Positions 18,272-25,535 of a stretch of 64,000 nt of DNA are shown here, piece by piece; the first letter of the stretch is position 1, and each line of letters begins with the position of its first letter. The notes beneath the pieces are model-generated. The model had not been told where the DNA came from, ran no database searches, and saw nothing but the letters and a program-made list of their open reading frames with translations. A program made the position numbers and the translations under genes. The DNA is from Granulicella tundricola MP5ACTX9 (GTDB taxonomy: Bacteria; Acidobacteriota; Terriglobia; Terriglobales; Acidobacteriaceae): the NCBI RefSeq assembly GCF_000178975.2, contig NC_015064.1, positions 3,596,001 through 3,660,000 of the forward strand, read 5' to 3'.

Positions 18272-19126
18272 ATCGATTCCCGCCGCTGCACGATAGTCTT
18301 CGCACACGGCTCGAATGGTTCCAAGGCAGCAGTAGCATCGGATGTACTCCGCCATAACCTCAGGCGAAATGCAACCCGGAGTCTTCCCTTGCACTGCGAG
18401 GTGGTCTCTGAGATAGAAGGCGGAGTCGAGCCCGATGAGATGCTCCGGCATCGGAGAGGGTTGAATCTGCAGGAACCACCAAACATACTTGGTCGCGAAC
18501 TCCTTATTAGTATGCTCGTACATGGTGAGCGTCGGAGCGATGTCAAGCAGAGCGACCTTCTCGACCACCTCCGGGTGATCCAAACAGAGTCGGTGCGCTA
18601 CTCGCCCTCCGCGATCGTGGCCGGCCACCATAAAACGCTCGTGCCCCAGCTGCTTCATGACCTCGACCTGATCGAGTGCCATTGCCCTAAATGAGTAGTC
18701 GCTGTGATTGGGACTGTATCCCGGCTTGCTTGAGTCTCCGTAGCCGCGGAGATCGGGAAGGACAACGGTGTATTCCTCAGCTAGCGCCGGTGCGATTTTA
18801 CGCCAAGTCAGATGGGTTTCCGGATGGCCGTGAATCAGCAATAGCGGCTGGCCAGTGCCCCTCGTAAGAACATTGATCTCTGCCCCGGACGTATGAATCC
18901 TTTGCCGCCTAAACCCTGGCAAGAGCTTTTGTGACAAAACATCAGATGGGAGGTCTGGAATTTCGGGCATAGTCGAGCAAGCTGTAGGACTTGGCCGGCT
19001 GCTGGGAAGGTTCCTGTCTAGATCGACAGGACTTGGCGCGCCTTTAGCCTGTGAATCCGCAGCGCGAGGCAACACCGCAGTCAGTGCTGCGCCTATTCCG
19101 GTGGAGGCAAATACACGGCGGTTCAT
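18268..19126 (-). pseudogene. 5' fragment of haloacetate (fluoroacetate-type) dehalogenase gene
   Basis: The fragment codes for about 286 residues. An N-terminal twin-arginine-like export signal (MNRRVFASTGIGAALTAV) leads into the alpha/beta hydrolase fold. HGHPETHLTWRK forms the oxyanion region and GHDRGGRVAHRL the nucleophile elbow, with Asp as nucleophile. The latter is the signature of haloacetate/fluoroacetate dehalogenases, which hydrolyse the carbon-halogen bond. The current ORF runs 44 nt into the IS (to 18224) and ends in foreign sequence. With the 3' fragment at 16870-17097 it forms a complete gene of about 360 codons. An export signal is unusual for this family, and epoxide hydrolase is an alternative. 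Confidence 0.85.
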
Positions 19127-19503
19127 GGCGACCTCTATGAGTGCTGTGAGATTTCGTGGGGACTCTTTCGTCCCGTGCTTATGTTTCTCGCGTTACGCAA
19201 TGTGATTCGCAGTGGGACCTTACCGCTTATCCAAAGGTTCTCGTACGTGTCCATAATTTCGGAAACATACGAGCACCATGTAGTAGCTGAGGTCGAGGGC
19301 TTCGATTTTGTACGAGCACTCCAACAGATCAAGGGCCTCGAATCGAGATCGAAGCCCTTCAAGGTCCTCAGGGAATTGTCCGTCAGTGCGTGGTTGGGAT
19401 GAATGTTCCGGACGCCGAGACCGACGATTCGGAGGCTAGAAGAGGTTATGTCCCACTCGATTCCTTGGGTGGGGCCGTGTTGAGAGTGTGAAGTCGTTAG
19501 CGG
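19127..19503. other. Intergenic stretch with decayed-looking frames
   Basis: Open frames exist on both strands (plus 19175-19402, minus 19135-19560) but neither has a recognised family or good start signal. A plus-strand frame continues in phase after its stop with a plausible protein-like tail, which hints at a dead gene. I cannot name it. Confidence 0.35.
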
Positions 19504-19550
19504 GAAAAAACGAGGGTCGCCCACCGAAGAACATTGGTGAACGACCCTCG
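19504..19550 (-). terminator. Rho-independent terminator of the cupin/OYE cluster
   Basis: The 9-bp arms CGAGGGTCG / CGACCCTCG, with an inner CACC/GGTG pairing, are followed on the minus strand by T6. This is a textbook terminator, located 57 bp after the last cupin gene. It ends transcription of the minus-strand cluster. Confidence 0.85.
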
Positions 19551-19606
19551 CTAGACGCAACCTTTCGGACGTCCAAGCTCAAGTGCCTCAACTTCGATAG
19601 CTCGAG

Positions 19607-20053
19607 CTACCAACCTGGAAGTAGCGTGATGCCAAACTTCGGGGCAGCTGTCTTGAGGCGCTCGATATCTTCTGGCGTGGGTGGGCCCACCACTTCGTCA
19701 GGCCCCTTCAGATGACCACCTTCCGCTAGGAACCCTTCGAAGCCGCTGGGTGTGCAAAGCAACATGTAATGCGAAGGATGTCCGCTCGAATTTATGAGCT
19801 GGTGAGGTATGCCACGAGGCAAGAAGATTGACTCACCAGCCTTGATCGTCTGTTCATTGCCCGCGATGATCGCTTTCATCTCACCTTCGATGATGAAGAG
19901 AGTTTCATCATCGTCTGCATGCACGTGGATTGGCGTCTTCGATTGCCCGCCGCTGCGATTCTCGAAGAGAGAGAACGATCCGTTAGTATCCGCACCCGAA
20001 AGCTGCTGCTTCATCACAACGCCAGCGAGTACGAACTCCTTCTGTTCTGTCAT
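19607..20053 (-). CDS. Cupin domain protein
   Basis: This 148-aa single-domain cupin has motif 1 as HVHADDDETLFIIEGE (metal-binding His-x-His and Glu) and motif 2 as PRGIPHQLIN (His). All four usual metal ligands are therefore present. Small cupins of this type include quercetin-dioxygenase-like enzymes and sugar or aromatic-ring-processing enzymes. The specific reaction is unknown. It is the last gene of the minus-strand cupin/OYE cluster and is followed by a strong terminator. Confidence 0.8.
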   Translation of the reverse strand: MTEQKEFVLAGVVMKQQLSGADTNGSFSLFENRSGGQSKTPIHVHADDDETLFIIEGEMKAIIAGNEQTIKAGESIFLPRGIPHQLINSSGHPSHYMLLCTPSGFEGFLAEGGHLKGPDEVVGPPTPEDIERLKTAAPKFGITLLPGW

Positions 20054-20076
20054 AGAAAACTCCTTTATTGGACGGC

Positions 20077-20643
20077 TTAGGAGACTCGAACGCCGAAGCC
20101 GGGATATTCCGGTAGCGCGGCCTTCGTTTCTTCAGGAGACAAAAAGCGGATGCCCCAAGCAGCTCCGGCCTTAATGACCTCGGTAGGATCCTCGATTGGT
20201 GCGATCGTTGATGGGTCGGGAACATCCATGTCTCGGGCCGCCTCACCCATCTGCAGCAGGTAGCCGTCCATGCCGACCGTCTCTACGCCGGTGGCTCCAA
20301 CCAAAATGAGGGCGCGCAGTTCGTCGGTGAGACAGGCAAATGTGTGGGCTTTACCCTGCGGGAGAAATCCGACCCCACCGGCATGTACATCAAAGGTCTT
20401 CTCGGGCGTGTAAAAGCGAACCGAACCTTCAATCACGAAGAACAGTTCATGTTCGCGCTCATGGATATGCACGGGCGGCTCTAGACCAGGCCGCACTTTC
20501 ACCTCCATCAGAGAAAATCGTCCATTCGTTTCGGTAGCCTTCGCCAAAGTGGTAATGACCTGGCCCATGTACTTGATGGTGGAATCGACTCCTACCTCGC
20601 GGGAGTACGCGGTGGGACCTTGCTGCTTCTCAGTGTTTGACAT
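20077..20643 (-). CDS. Cupin domain protein, paralogue of the one at 22345-22905
   Basis: This 188-aa cupin has motif 1 as HIHEREHELFFVIEG and motif 2 as PQGKAHTFAC. It shares its whole layout with the 186-aa cupin at 22345-22905: a STxxYMG N-terminal stretch, E/H-rich motif 1, a YLLQMGE/YFLTMGE block and a C-terminal LP-x-YPGFG. The two are clearly paralogues within one cluster. Proteins of this shape are usually annotated as quercetin 2,3-dioxygenase-like. The substrate cannot be read from sequence. It lies 23 bp upstream of the next cupin gene, so the two are co-transcribed. Confidence 0.8.
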   Translation of the reverse strand: MSNTEKQQGPTAYSREVGVDSTIKYMGQVITTLAKATETNGRFSLMEVKVRPGLEPPVHIHEREHELFFVIEGSVRFYTPEKTFDVHAGGVGFLPQGKAHTFACLTDELRALILVGATGVETVGMDGYLLQMGEAARDMDVPDPSTIAPIEDPTEVIKAGAAWGIRFLSPEETKAALPEYPGFGVRVS

Positions 20644-20800
20644 GATGGTGCCTCTTTCTCGCGGGGTGCAGATCGCGCAGCCTCAGAGCGTTCGCTGAGA
20701 CTCTCTCTTTACTAAGGGGTATTCGACTAGGACGCACTTATCTCGGGTGCTCCGCTTCCTCAACCCCCTTATGGTTCTATCGATCTCGGCTTGGTTTGGT

Positions 20801-20827
20801 GTGTCTAGAAGATCGGGTTTGGTTCGA
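20801..20827. repeat. Diverged repeat, copy 1 (also at 23497-23523)
   Basis: About 23 of 27 bases match a segment at 23497-23523. Both encode, on the minus strand, the peptide pattern RTK-x-[DE]-LLDT-x-N. Here the frame is an open but unassigned stretch between the OYE and cupin genes. It is probably a remnant of the small gene that precedes the other cupin pair. Confidence 0.55.
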
Positions 20828-20854
20828 TAATCCCGTCGAACTGCGAGTTGCTTG

Positions 20855-21904
20855 TTACATTGCAGGGTGATCCACGTACCCTTCGCTTCCATGAGCGTAA
20901 AAAGTCGCAGGGTCAGCTGAGCTGAGAACTGCACCGTTTGCAAACCGCTTTGGCAAATCCGGATTCGAGATGAACAACCTCGCGAAAGACACGGCGTCTG
21001 CCTCTCCTCGCGCAAGAGCTTCGTTCGCTGATCCGAATGTGAAATTCTCGTTGGCAATGAAGACTCCGCCGAAGTCGCGCTTCAAGTCAGGGCCGAGTGA
21101 GTCGGCGGCGCGGAACTCACGGGCGTGTAGGTACGCCAGCTTGAGTCGCCCACATTCTCTGGCCACATACTTGAACGTTTCCGCAGGGTTGGCATCGGAC
21201 ACGTCGTGGCGATCACCTCGGGGAGAAACCCGCACCCCGACACGGCCAGAGCCCCACACCGAAGTGCATGCGTCGACGATGAGAAGCAAAAGACGAGCTC
21301 GATTTTCGAGTGTGCCGCCGAAGTCGTCCGAGCGATGATTCGTCCCGGACTCTAGAAACTGATCGACGAGGTATCCGGTTGCTGCATGGATCTCTACCCC
21401 ATCGAAGCCGGCTCGTTGAGCATTCATTGCTGCAAGCCGAAACTCTTCCACAACTCCATAGACTTCTTCCGTCTCCAAGGCTCGCGGTGTGACGAAAGCT
21501 TTCTCCGGGCGAACGAGGGAAACATGACCAGCTGCAGCGATGGAGGAGGGGGCGACCGGAAGAGCGCCGTGTAGGAACATCGGATCCGAAATTCTTCCGA
21601 CATGCCACAGTTGCAAGAAAATGCGCCCGCCATGTTGATGAACGGAGGATGTGACATCCTGCCACGCTTTGATCTGCTCTTCTGACCAGATTCCGGCGAC
21701 CTGTGCGTAGCCAAGAGCCATAGGCGCGACCGGTGTCGCCTCCGCAATGATGAGACCTGCAGACGCTCGCTGGGTGTAGTACTCCGTCATGAGACGGGTG
21801 GGTATGTTCTGAACGCTCGCGCGCAGTCGAGTCATAGGAGCCATAAGAACGCGGTTCGGAAGTTCGAGATCGCCGATTCGTATGGGATCAAGTAAGGTTG
21901 GCAT
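20855..21904 (-). CDS. Old Yellow Enzyme family flavin oxidoreductase
   Basis: This 349-aa FMN-dependent TIM barrel opens with IRIGDLELPNRVLMAPMTR, carries LQLWHVGRIS, GFDGVEIHAATGYLVDQFL and ends with FYAHGSEGYVDHPAM. OYE/NemA enzymes reduce activated C=C bonds of enones, maleimides, nitro-esters and nitroaromatics with NAD(P)H. The usual substrate-anchoring pair His-x-x-Asn is here His-x-x-Thr (HAAT), while the second OYE of this window has HAAN. Substrate range may therefore differ. It sits between the two cupin groups and is co-oriented with them. Confidence 0.92.
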   Translation of the reverse strand: MPTLLDPIRIGDLELPNRVLMAPMTRLRASVQNIPTRLMTEYYTQRASAGLIIAEATPVAPMALGYAQVAGIWSEEQIKAWQDVTSSVHQHGGRIFLQLWHVGRISDPMFLHGALPVAPSSIAAAGHVSLVRPEKAFVTPRALETEEVYGVVEEFRLAAMNAQRAGFDGVEIHAATGYLVDQFLESGTNHRSDDFGGTLENRARLLLLIVDACTSVWGSGRVGVRVSPRGDRHDVSDANPAETFKYVARECGRLKLAYLHAREFRAADSLGPDLKRDFGGVFIANENFTFGSANEALARGEADAVSFARLFISNPDLPKRFANGAVLSSADPATFYAHGSEGYVDHPAM

Positions 21905-21945
21905 CGTAGAAACTCCTCAGTGCTTCTTTCGCTGTATGTCGATGG

Positions 21946-22341
21946 TCATCTTGTTTCGGACGGCTCTAAACCCGAGTGCATTGCGATGAGTTGCCACGCG
22001 CCCTTCTCTCGAATCCATACCGAAAGCGCTTGGTTATGGAGTTGAATCGCCTTACCCTTCAATTCCAAACGAAGAAAAAGATGATTGAAAACAAGTGCGG
22101 TATCCCGTTGCAGGATGATGTTCTGTTGAGAACGGTCGATCTGGTGGTACTCCCAATCCCGGTTCTTTAATCCGCTGAGATATGCCATCTTCGTGTGCTG
22201 ATTGCCCGTGGAATGCACGTGTAACAGGCGATCATGCAAGAGCACATCGAGTGCTTCCACATCCTGGCTCAACATCGCTGCGTAGCGGACGTTCTCTAGT
22301 CGCTCAATCTCAGAAACTTCGTTTTGTTCCGTCATGGTCAT
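21946..22341 (-). CDS. DUF4440 / NTF2-like protein
   Basis: This 131-aa protein has the NTF2-fold DUF4440 pattern: an N-terminal helix (EIERLENVRYAAMLSQDV), a strand pair around LHDRLLHVHSTG, and a C-terminal WQLIAMHSG. Such small proteins bind hydrophobic ligands or act as isomerase-like enzymes. The role here is unknown. It is 41 bp upstream of the OYE gene and just 3 bp after the cupin gene, so it belongs to the same operon. Confidence 0.8.
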   Translation of the reverse strand: MTMTEQNEVSEIERLENVRYAAMLSQDVEALDVLLHDRLLHVHSTGNQHTKMAYLSGLKNRDWEYHQIDRSQQNIILQRDTALVFNHLFLRLELKGKAIQLHNQALSVWIREKGAWQLIAMHSGLEPSETR

Positions 22342-22344
22342 CCC

Positions 22345-22905
22345 TCATCGCACCGGTGCGCCGAAGCCCGGATACTGGGGCAACGCCTTCCTTGTTTCAT
22401 CCTCAGACATCACATAAATTCCATTGTCGTTACAGGCCTTGATGGCCCGCTCGGGTGTTTCTTCCACGTATGTCAACGCGTGATCTGGGAGTGACATGCT
22501 CTGCGGCTCCTCACCCATCGTCAGAAAATAACTGTCGAGCCCCACCGAGCCTTCTCCCGAGGCTGCCACAAGGATCAAGGTGCGTACTTGAGGAGAAAGG
22601 CAGTTGAAAGCGTGCGCCTTTCCCTGAGGAAGAAAAACTACGTCCCCTGCGTTGATATCCATCGTCTTGTCCTCGCAATAGAAACGCATGGAGCCCTCCA
22701 GCACGAAGTACATCTCATGTTCTCGATCATGGATGTGTGGTGGCGGCTCGTTGCCAGGCTTGGTGTAGTACTCCATCAAAGCAAAGCGGCCATCGGTCTC
22801 AGAGGCCTTTGCAAGGAACGTCATCAGGCTGCCCATATATGCGACCGTCGAATCAAGCGTGGCCGCTCGTTCAAATGCTCTTAGGGTGTCTTCAAGCGCA
22901 GTCAT
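22345..22905 (-). CDS. Cupin domain protein, paralogue of the one at 20077-20643
   Basis: This 186-aa cupin has HIHDREHEMYFVLEG as motif 1 and PQGKAHAFNC as motif 2, so the metal ligands are complete. It aligns end to end with the cupin at 20077-20643, including the C-terminal LPQYPGFG. Its ATG directly follows the stop of the upstream cupin gene, and the NTF2-like gene starts 3 bp after its end. The very tight spacing points to co-translation. Dioxygenase or isomerase activity on a small phenolic or keto compound is possible. Confidence 0.8.
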   Translation of the reverse strand: MTALEDTLRAFERAATLDSTVAYMGSLMTFLAKASETDGRFALMEYYTKPGNEPPPHIHDREHEMYFVLEGSMRFYCEDKTMDINAGDVVFLPQGKAHAFNCLSPQVRTLILVAASGEGSVGLDSYFLTMGEEPQSMSLPDHALTYVEETPERAIKACNDNGIYVMSEDETRKALPQYPGFGAPVR

Positions 22906-23436
22906 CTAATCGATCTCCTTCTTTGTGTTGACGTCGTACGGAGCGAGGTACATCTCGTTCCTGCGAGCGATCTCTGACAAGCGAACTCCCGCAACTTTCG
23001 GTTCAAGGGACGCGAAGCTCTCGTTCCGATCAGCCGCCTGTACCTCATCGAAGAAGTCCTGGTGAGAAACCGTCGAAACGTCCAGCAACCGGCAAGCGCC
23101 AGCGCTTTTGTTGAAGAGGGCGTGGAGCGCATTGGGAGGGATAACGATCGTCGACCCTGGACCGCACACAAAGGCTTCCTGCGTCCCATCGACTATGCGG
23201 AAGAAGGTCATTTCCCCTTCGAGCACATAGAAGCTTTCGGGAGAGGCGTGACTGTGTAGATCAACGCCGCCACCGGGGGCCAGATGGAGCTCGAATATCG
23301 TGTAGGCGTGAGCACTATCCTCACCACGGACCTTCCACTGGAAGTGGACTGGGCCCAGATCAAAGGGCTTTCCTTCGCCCGGCTCGATTAAACGAACGCC
23401 TTCCTGTGCAGGAAGGCTATTAAGAACTGTTTGCAT
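22906..23436 (-). CDS. Cupin domain protein
   Basis: This 176-aa cupin has motif 1 as LHSHASPESFYVLEGE and motif 2 as PPNALHALFN. It is a different subtype from its neighbours, closer to the bacterial cupin_2 proteins that accept bulky organic substrates. Its ATG at 23436 shares bases (TAATG) with the stop of a small upstream ORF at 23436-23582. It may be the first sizeable gene of the minus-strand cluster. Confidence 0.8.
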   Translation of the reverse strand: MQTVLNSLPAQEGVRLIEPGEGKPFDLGPVHFQWKVRGEDSAHAYTIFELHLAPGGGVDLHSHASPESFYVLEGEMTFFRIVDGTQEAFVCGPGSTIVIPPNALHALFNKSAGACRLLDVSTVSHQDFFDEVQAADRNESFASLEPKVAGVRLSEIARRNEMYLAPYDVNTKKEID

Positions 23437-23582
23437 TAGATCCCCAGGCCGCCGGCTGCGACCTCTCTTGTTCTAGTGGGATTTGGCTCATTGAACGTGT
23501 CCAGAAGCTCGGTTTTGGTTCGAAGGAATCGCTCGATCCGCTGTTGCTCGCGTGCCGACTCGCCGACCTTATTGAGGGCCAC
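23436..23582 (-). CDS. Possible 48-aa protein coupled to the cupin gene
   Basis: The frame starts at GTG 23582, reads GESAREQQRIERFLRTK and LLDTFNEPNPTR, and stops at TAA sharing bases with the next ATG (TAATG). Composition is protein-like (helical, charged). A diverged peptide RTKPDLLDTPNQ is encoded near 20800, upstream of the other cupin pair. The frame stays open to 23645, so an earlier alternative start is possible. It could be a real small protein or the C-terminal end of a decayed gene. No family is recognised. Confidence 0.35.
   Translation of the reverse strand: MALNKVGESAREQQRIERFLRTKTELLDTFNEPNPTRTREVAAGGLGI
23497..23523. repeat. Diverged repeat, copy 2 (also at 20801-20827)
   Basis: This is the partner of the repeat at 20801-20827. 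Here it lies inside the small ORF at 23436-23582. The match at protein level (RTK-x-E-LLDT-x-N) extends beyond the best nucleotide match. That suggests an old coding duplication rather than a DNA motif. Confidence 0.55.
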
Positions 23583-23810
23583 CTTCAAGCAACGAACAGA
23601 TAAAACATCGAAGGAACGTGCACATCTCCCTATCCCGCAGAAACATCAGAATGCGTGAGCCTCTGTCCATACATAGTCGGTCCCGAGACAACGAGACGCC
23701 TGTGGACTTTAAACGACAACCTTGCCTGACCGAATTACCAAAGTTCAGTCAAAGTCAGCCATGTGGTCTTCCAGGGGCATGATGCTTGGCTGAGCCGTCC
23801 GTTCGGACAG

Positions 23811-24656
23811 CTAGGGCAAGAACTGCTCAAATACGGTGCGGGTAATCTCGCCTACCTGCTCGGCGCTCAACTTGTCATATTTAGGCGAGAATACTTCGAC
23901 ACCCACATTGTTGAGTCCACCGATCTGATACAGGGTTTCAACAAGTGCAGCAATCGGAAAATCGCCATCACCTGGTGTGAGGCGATGATTGAGGCCGTCG
24001 TAAGCAAGCGACATTCCTTTAGGCACTTCAGCCGTCGCATCACACAACTGCACAGCCGTGATCTTGTCCCCGGGTATGCTGCGAAGTAATTCCTCATTGG
24101 GACCGCTGCGCATGTAATGCCAGAAGTCGAAAACAATACCAGCGTTGTCTGCCTTTACCTGCTGAAGAATGTCCCAAGCCATCTTCAGCGAGCTAACGCC
24201 GAAGACCGGGATGAACTCAAGGTCGCAGCGAAGGCCGCTCTTGGCAGCTCGGACACACACAGATCCGAATGCGTCCTCAATCTCGGGAAGCGAGTACCGA
24301 TTGGCTGAGAAACCGCTCCAAGCGGTAAACGAGTCAACCTCTAACGCTTCTGCCATCCGAAAAAAGTCGTCCTCATCGAATCCGACGATGTCGATGGGAA
24401 AGTCCATCCCCTCAAGATGGGGTTTCCAGTCCGCAGTCCAGCGAACAAACGGATCTAAATGCGTGATCTTCACGCCGCCATCGGACGCGATCTTCAACAA
24501 ATCCCGGGTACTGAGACTGGCGCCGACCCACTTGTTGTAATCCGAAGGTGTGACGGCAATTGCCGAACACCCGGCGATAGCCGCCGCCTCGACCTGCTCC
24601 TTGAACGGAAGAGCCCGGACTGTTCCGTTCCACATCACTCGAGTTCTGTTGCTCAT
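23811..24656 (-). CDS. Sugar phosphate isomerase/epimerase-like TIM barrel (AP endonuclease 2 family)
   Basis: This 281-aa protein has the xylose-isomerase-like TIM-barrel layout. Metal-ligand candidates follow the barrel strands: CDLEFIPVFG (Glu), VFDFWHYMRSG (Asp and His), VQLCDATAEVPKG (Asp), LTPGDGDF and VGVEVFSPKYD (Glu). Family members isomerise or epimerise sugars, inosose or hydroxypyruvate, or cleave related polyols. It is 14 bp downstream of the ABM gene, so the two are probably one transcript. Its exact substrate is unknown. Confidence 0.82.
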   Translation of the reverse strand: MSNRTRVMWNGTVRALPFKEQVEAAAIAGCSAIAVTPSDYNKWVGASLSTRDLLKIASDGGVKITHLDPFVRWTADWKPHLEGMDFPIDIVGFDEDDFFRMAEALEVDSFTAWSGFSANRYSLPEIEDAFGSVCVRAAKSGLRCDLEFIPVFGVSSLKMAWDILQQVKADNAGIVFDFWHYMRSGPNEELLRSIPGDKITAVQLCDATAEVPKGMSLAYDGLNHRLTPGDGDFPIAALVETLYQIGGLNNVGVEVFSPKYDKLSAEQVGEITRTVFEQFLP

Positions 24657-24670
24657 GAGAACCCCGCAGC

Positions 24671-24985
24671 CTACGCACGCTTCCAGTCGTCAATCGTTGA
24701 ATACCAAGCGGGGGTCCGCTCGATCTTGAGATCGACAATCATCTTCTCGAATGCTGCGCGGTAGGACTTTGTCATTTGACCCTTCATGAAGGAATCAGGC
24801 GTCTCGTCCCAGACCTCGTAATTGAGGATGCTTTCAGGGTCCCGCATGTCCTGCACCAGAGAGGCTTCGATGAAGGTGTTCTCCTCCACAATGTGAGTGA
24901 AGACCTCGCGGATCTTCGAGAAGAACTCTGCCTTTTGAGACTCGGGAATCCGGAAACGTACAACGAGTGTGAGTTTGTTTTTCAC
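24671..24985 (-). CDS. ABM-fold (antibiotic biosynthesis monooxygenase) protein
   Basis: This 104-aa single ferredoxin-like domain (LTLVVRFRIPESQKAEFFSK, then ...VEENTFIEASLVQDMRDP) belongs to the ABM family. That family includes quinol monooxygenases (YgiN) and small dimeric enzymes without cofactors. The GTG start at 24985 overlaps the TGA of the tiny upstream ORF as GTGA. It is followed closely by the TIM-barrel gene, and a role in turnover of a phenolic or keto intermediate is possible. Confidence 0.8.
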   Translation of the reverse strand: MKNKLTLVVRFRIPESQKAEFFSKIREVFTHIVEENTFIEASLVQDMRDPESILNYEVWDETPDSFMKGQMTKSYRAAFEKMIVDLKIERTPAWYSTIDDWKRA

Positions 24986-25119
24986 CGGGTTTCGCCTTTC
25001 GCGTAACGAAGTCCAACCACTGCAGCAACGGCGCCGACAATCATCTCGCGCCGGCTGGGCAGGGCGTCTTTGAATGAACGAAACATCACTTCGTTTTCTG
25101 ATGATTCAGGATTCAGCAT
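24982..25119 (-). CDS. Tiny Tat-signal-like peptide, 45 aa
   Basis: From ATG 25119 (GGAG 5 nt upstream) the peptide reads to LPSRREMIVGAVAAVVGL and ends at once after RYAKGETR. This is a twin-arginine motif plus hydrophobic core with no mature domain. Its stop overlaps the GTG of the ABM gene (GTGA). It could be the remnant of a lost Tat-exported protein, or a small membrane peptide kept as a translational coupler. A longer frame from 25170 is less likely. Confidence 0.45.
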   Translation of the reverse strand: MLNPESSENEVMFRSFKDALPSRREMIVGAVAAVVGLRYAKGETR

Positions 25120-25535
25120 GGTGGCTCCAGCGCAAGGACCTCTTGCAATCCTTTGGCGCTCTGTTTGCATCTTGCGCTACGCTAGCACGGCTCTAGTCAC
25201 ACAGAAGGTGCTTAAGCACGCGTGCGCAACCTTAGCGGTAGTTTTGGACACAATCTAGGCACTTCAGACACGTTCTCGTGTCAAAGTCCCTCTGATTGCT
25301 ACACAAACGAAACCAAAGGTTTATGCACGCGTCCTCGTCACGAACAGCGTCACATGTATAAAGAGAGGTACTCGACCTTCTGTTTGTTTCGAGCTCACAC
25401 CACTTCGCGTTCGAAGAACCTCGTGGCCATCAAACAAACAGCGTGGGCAGTCATCATACTGATCGGCGCAGATAGACATCAGGACTACGGATCTGCACAG
25501 AGCTCGCTAACCATATCTGACCGCAGGAGGTTGCT
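25120..25535. other. Divergent intergenic region
   Basis: This region separates the minus-strand Tat-peptide/ABM genes from the plus-strand SDR gene and must hold promoters for both. A GACACG-TTCT-CGTGTC inverted repeat (25267-25282) is a possible operator or hairpin. GCAGGAGG before the SDR start is a strong ribosome-binding site. No gene is seen. Confidence 0.45.

Noticed and set aside
19135..19560. Minus-strand 141-codon ORF between dehalogenase and cupin
   Set aside because: Overlaps the rho-independent terminator, has no family and has a competing plus-strand frame.
20683..21057. Minus-strand 124-codon ORF overlapping the OYE end
   Set aside because: The 5' half is a shadow of OYE; only the short RTK/LLDT segment is of interest and is reported as a repeat.
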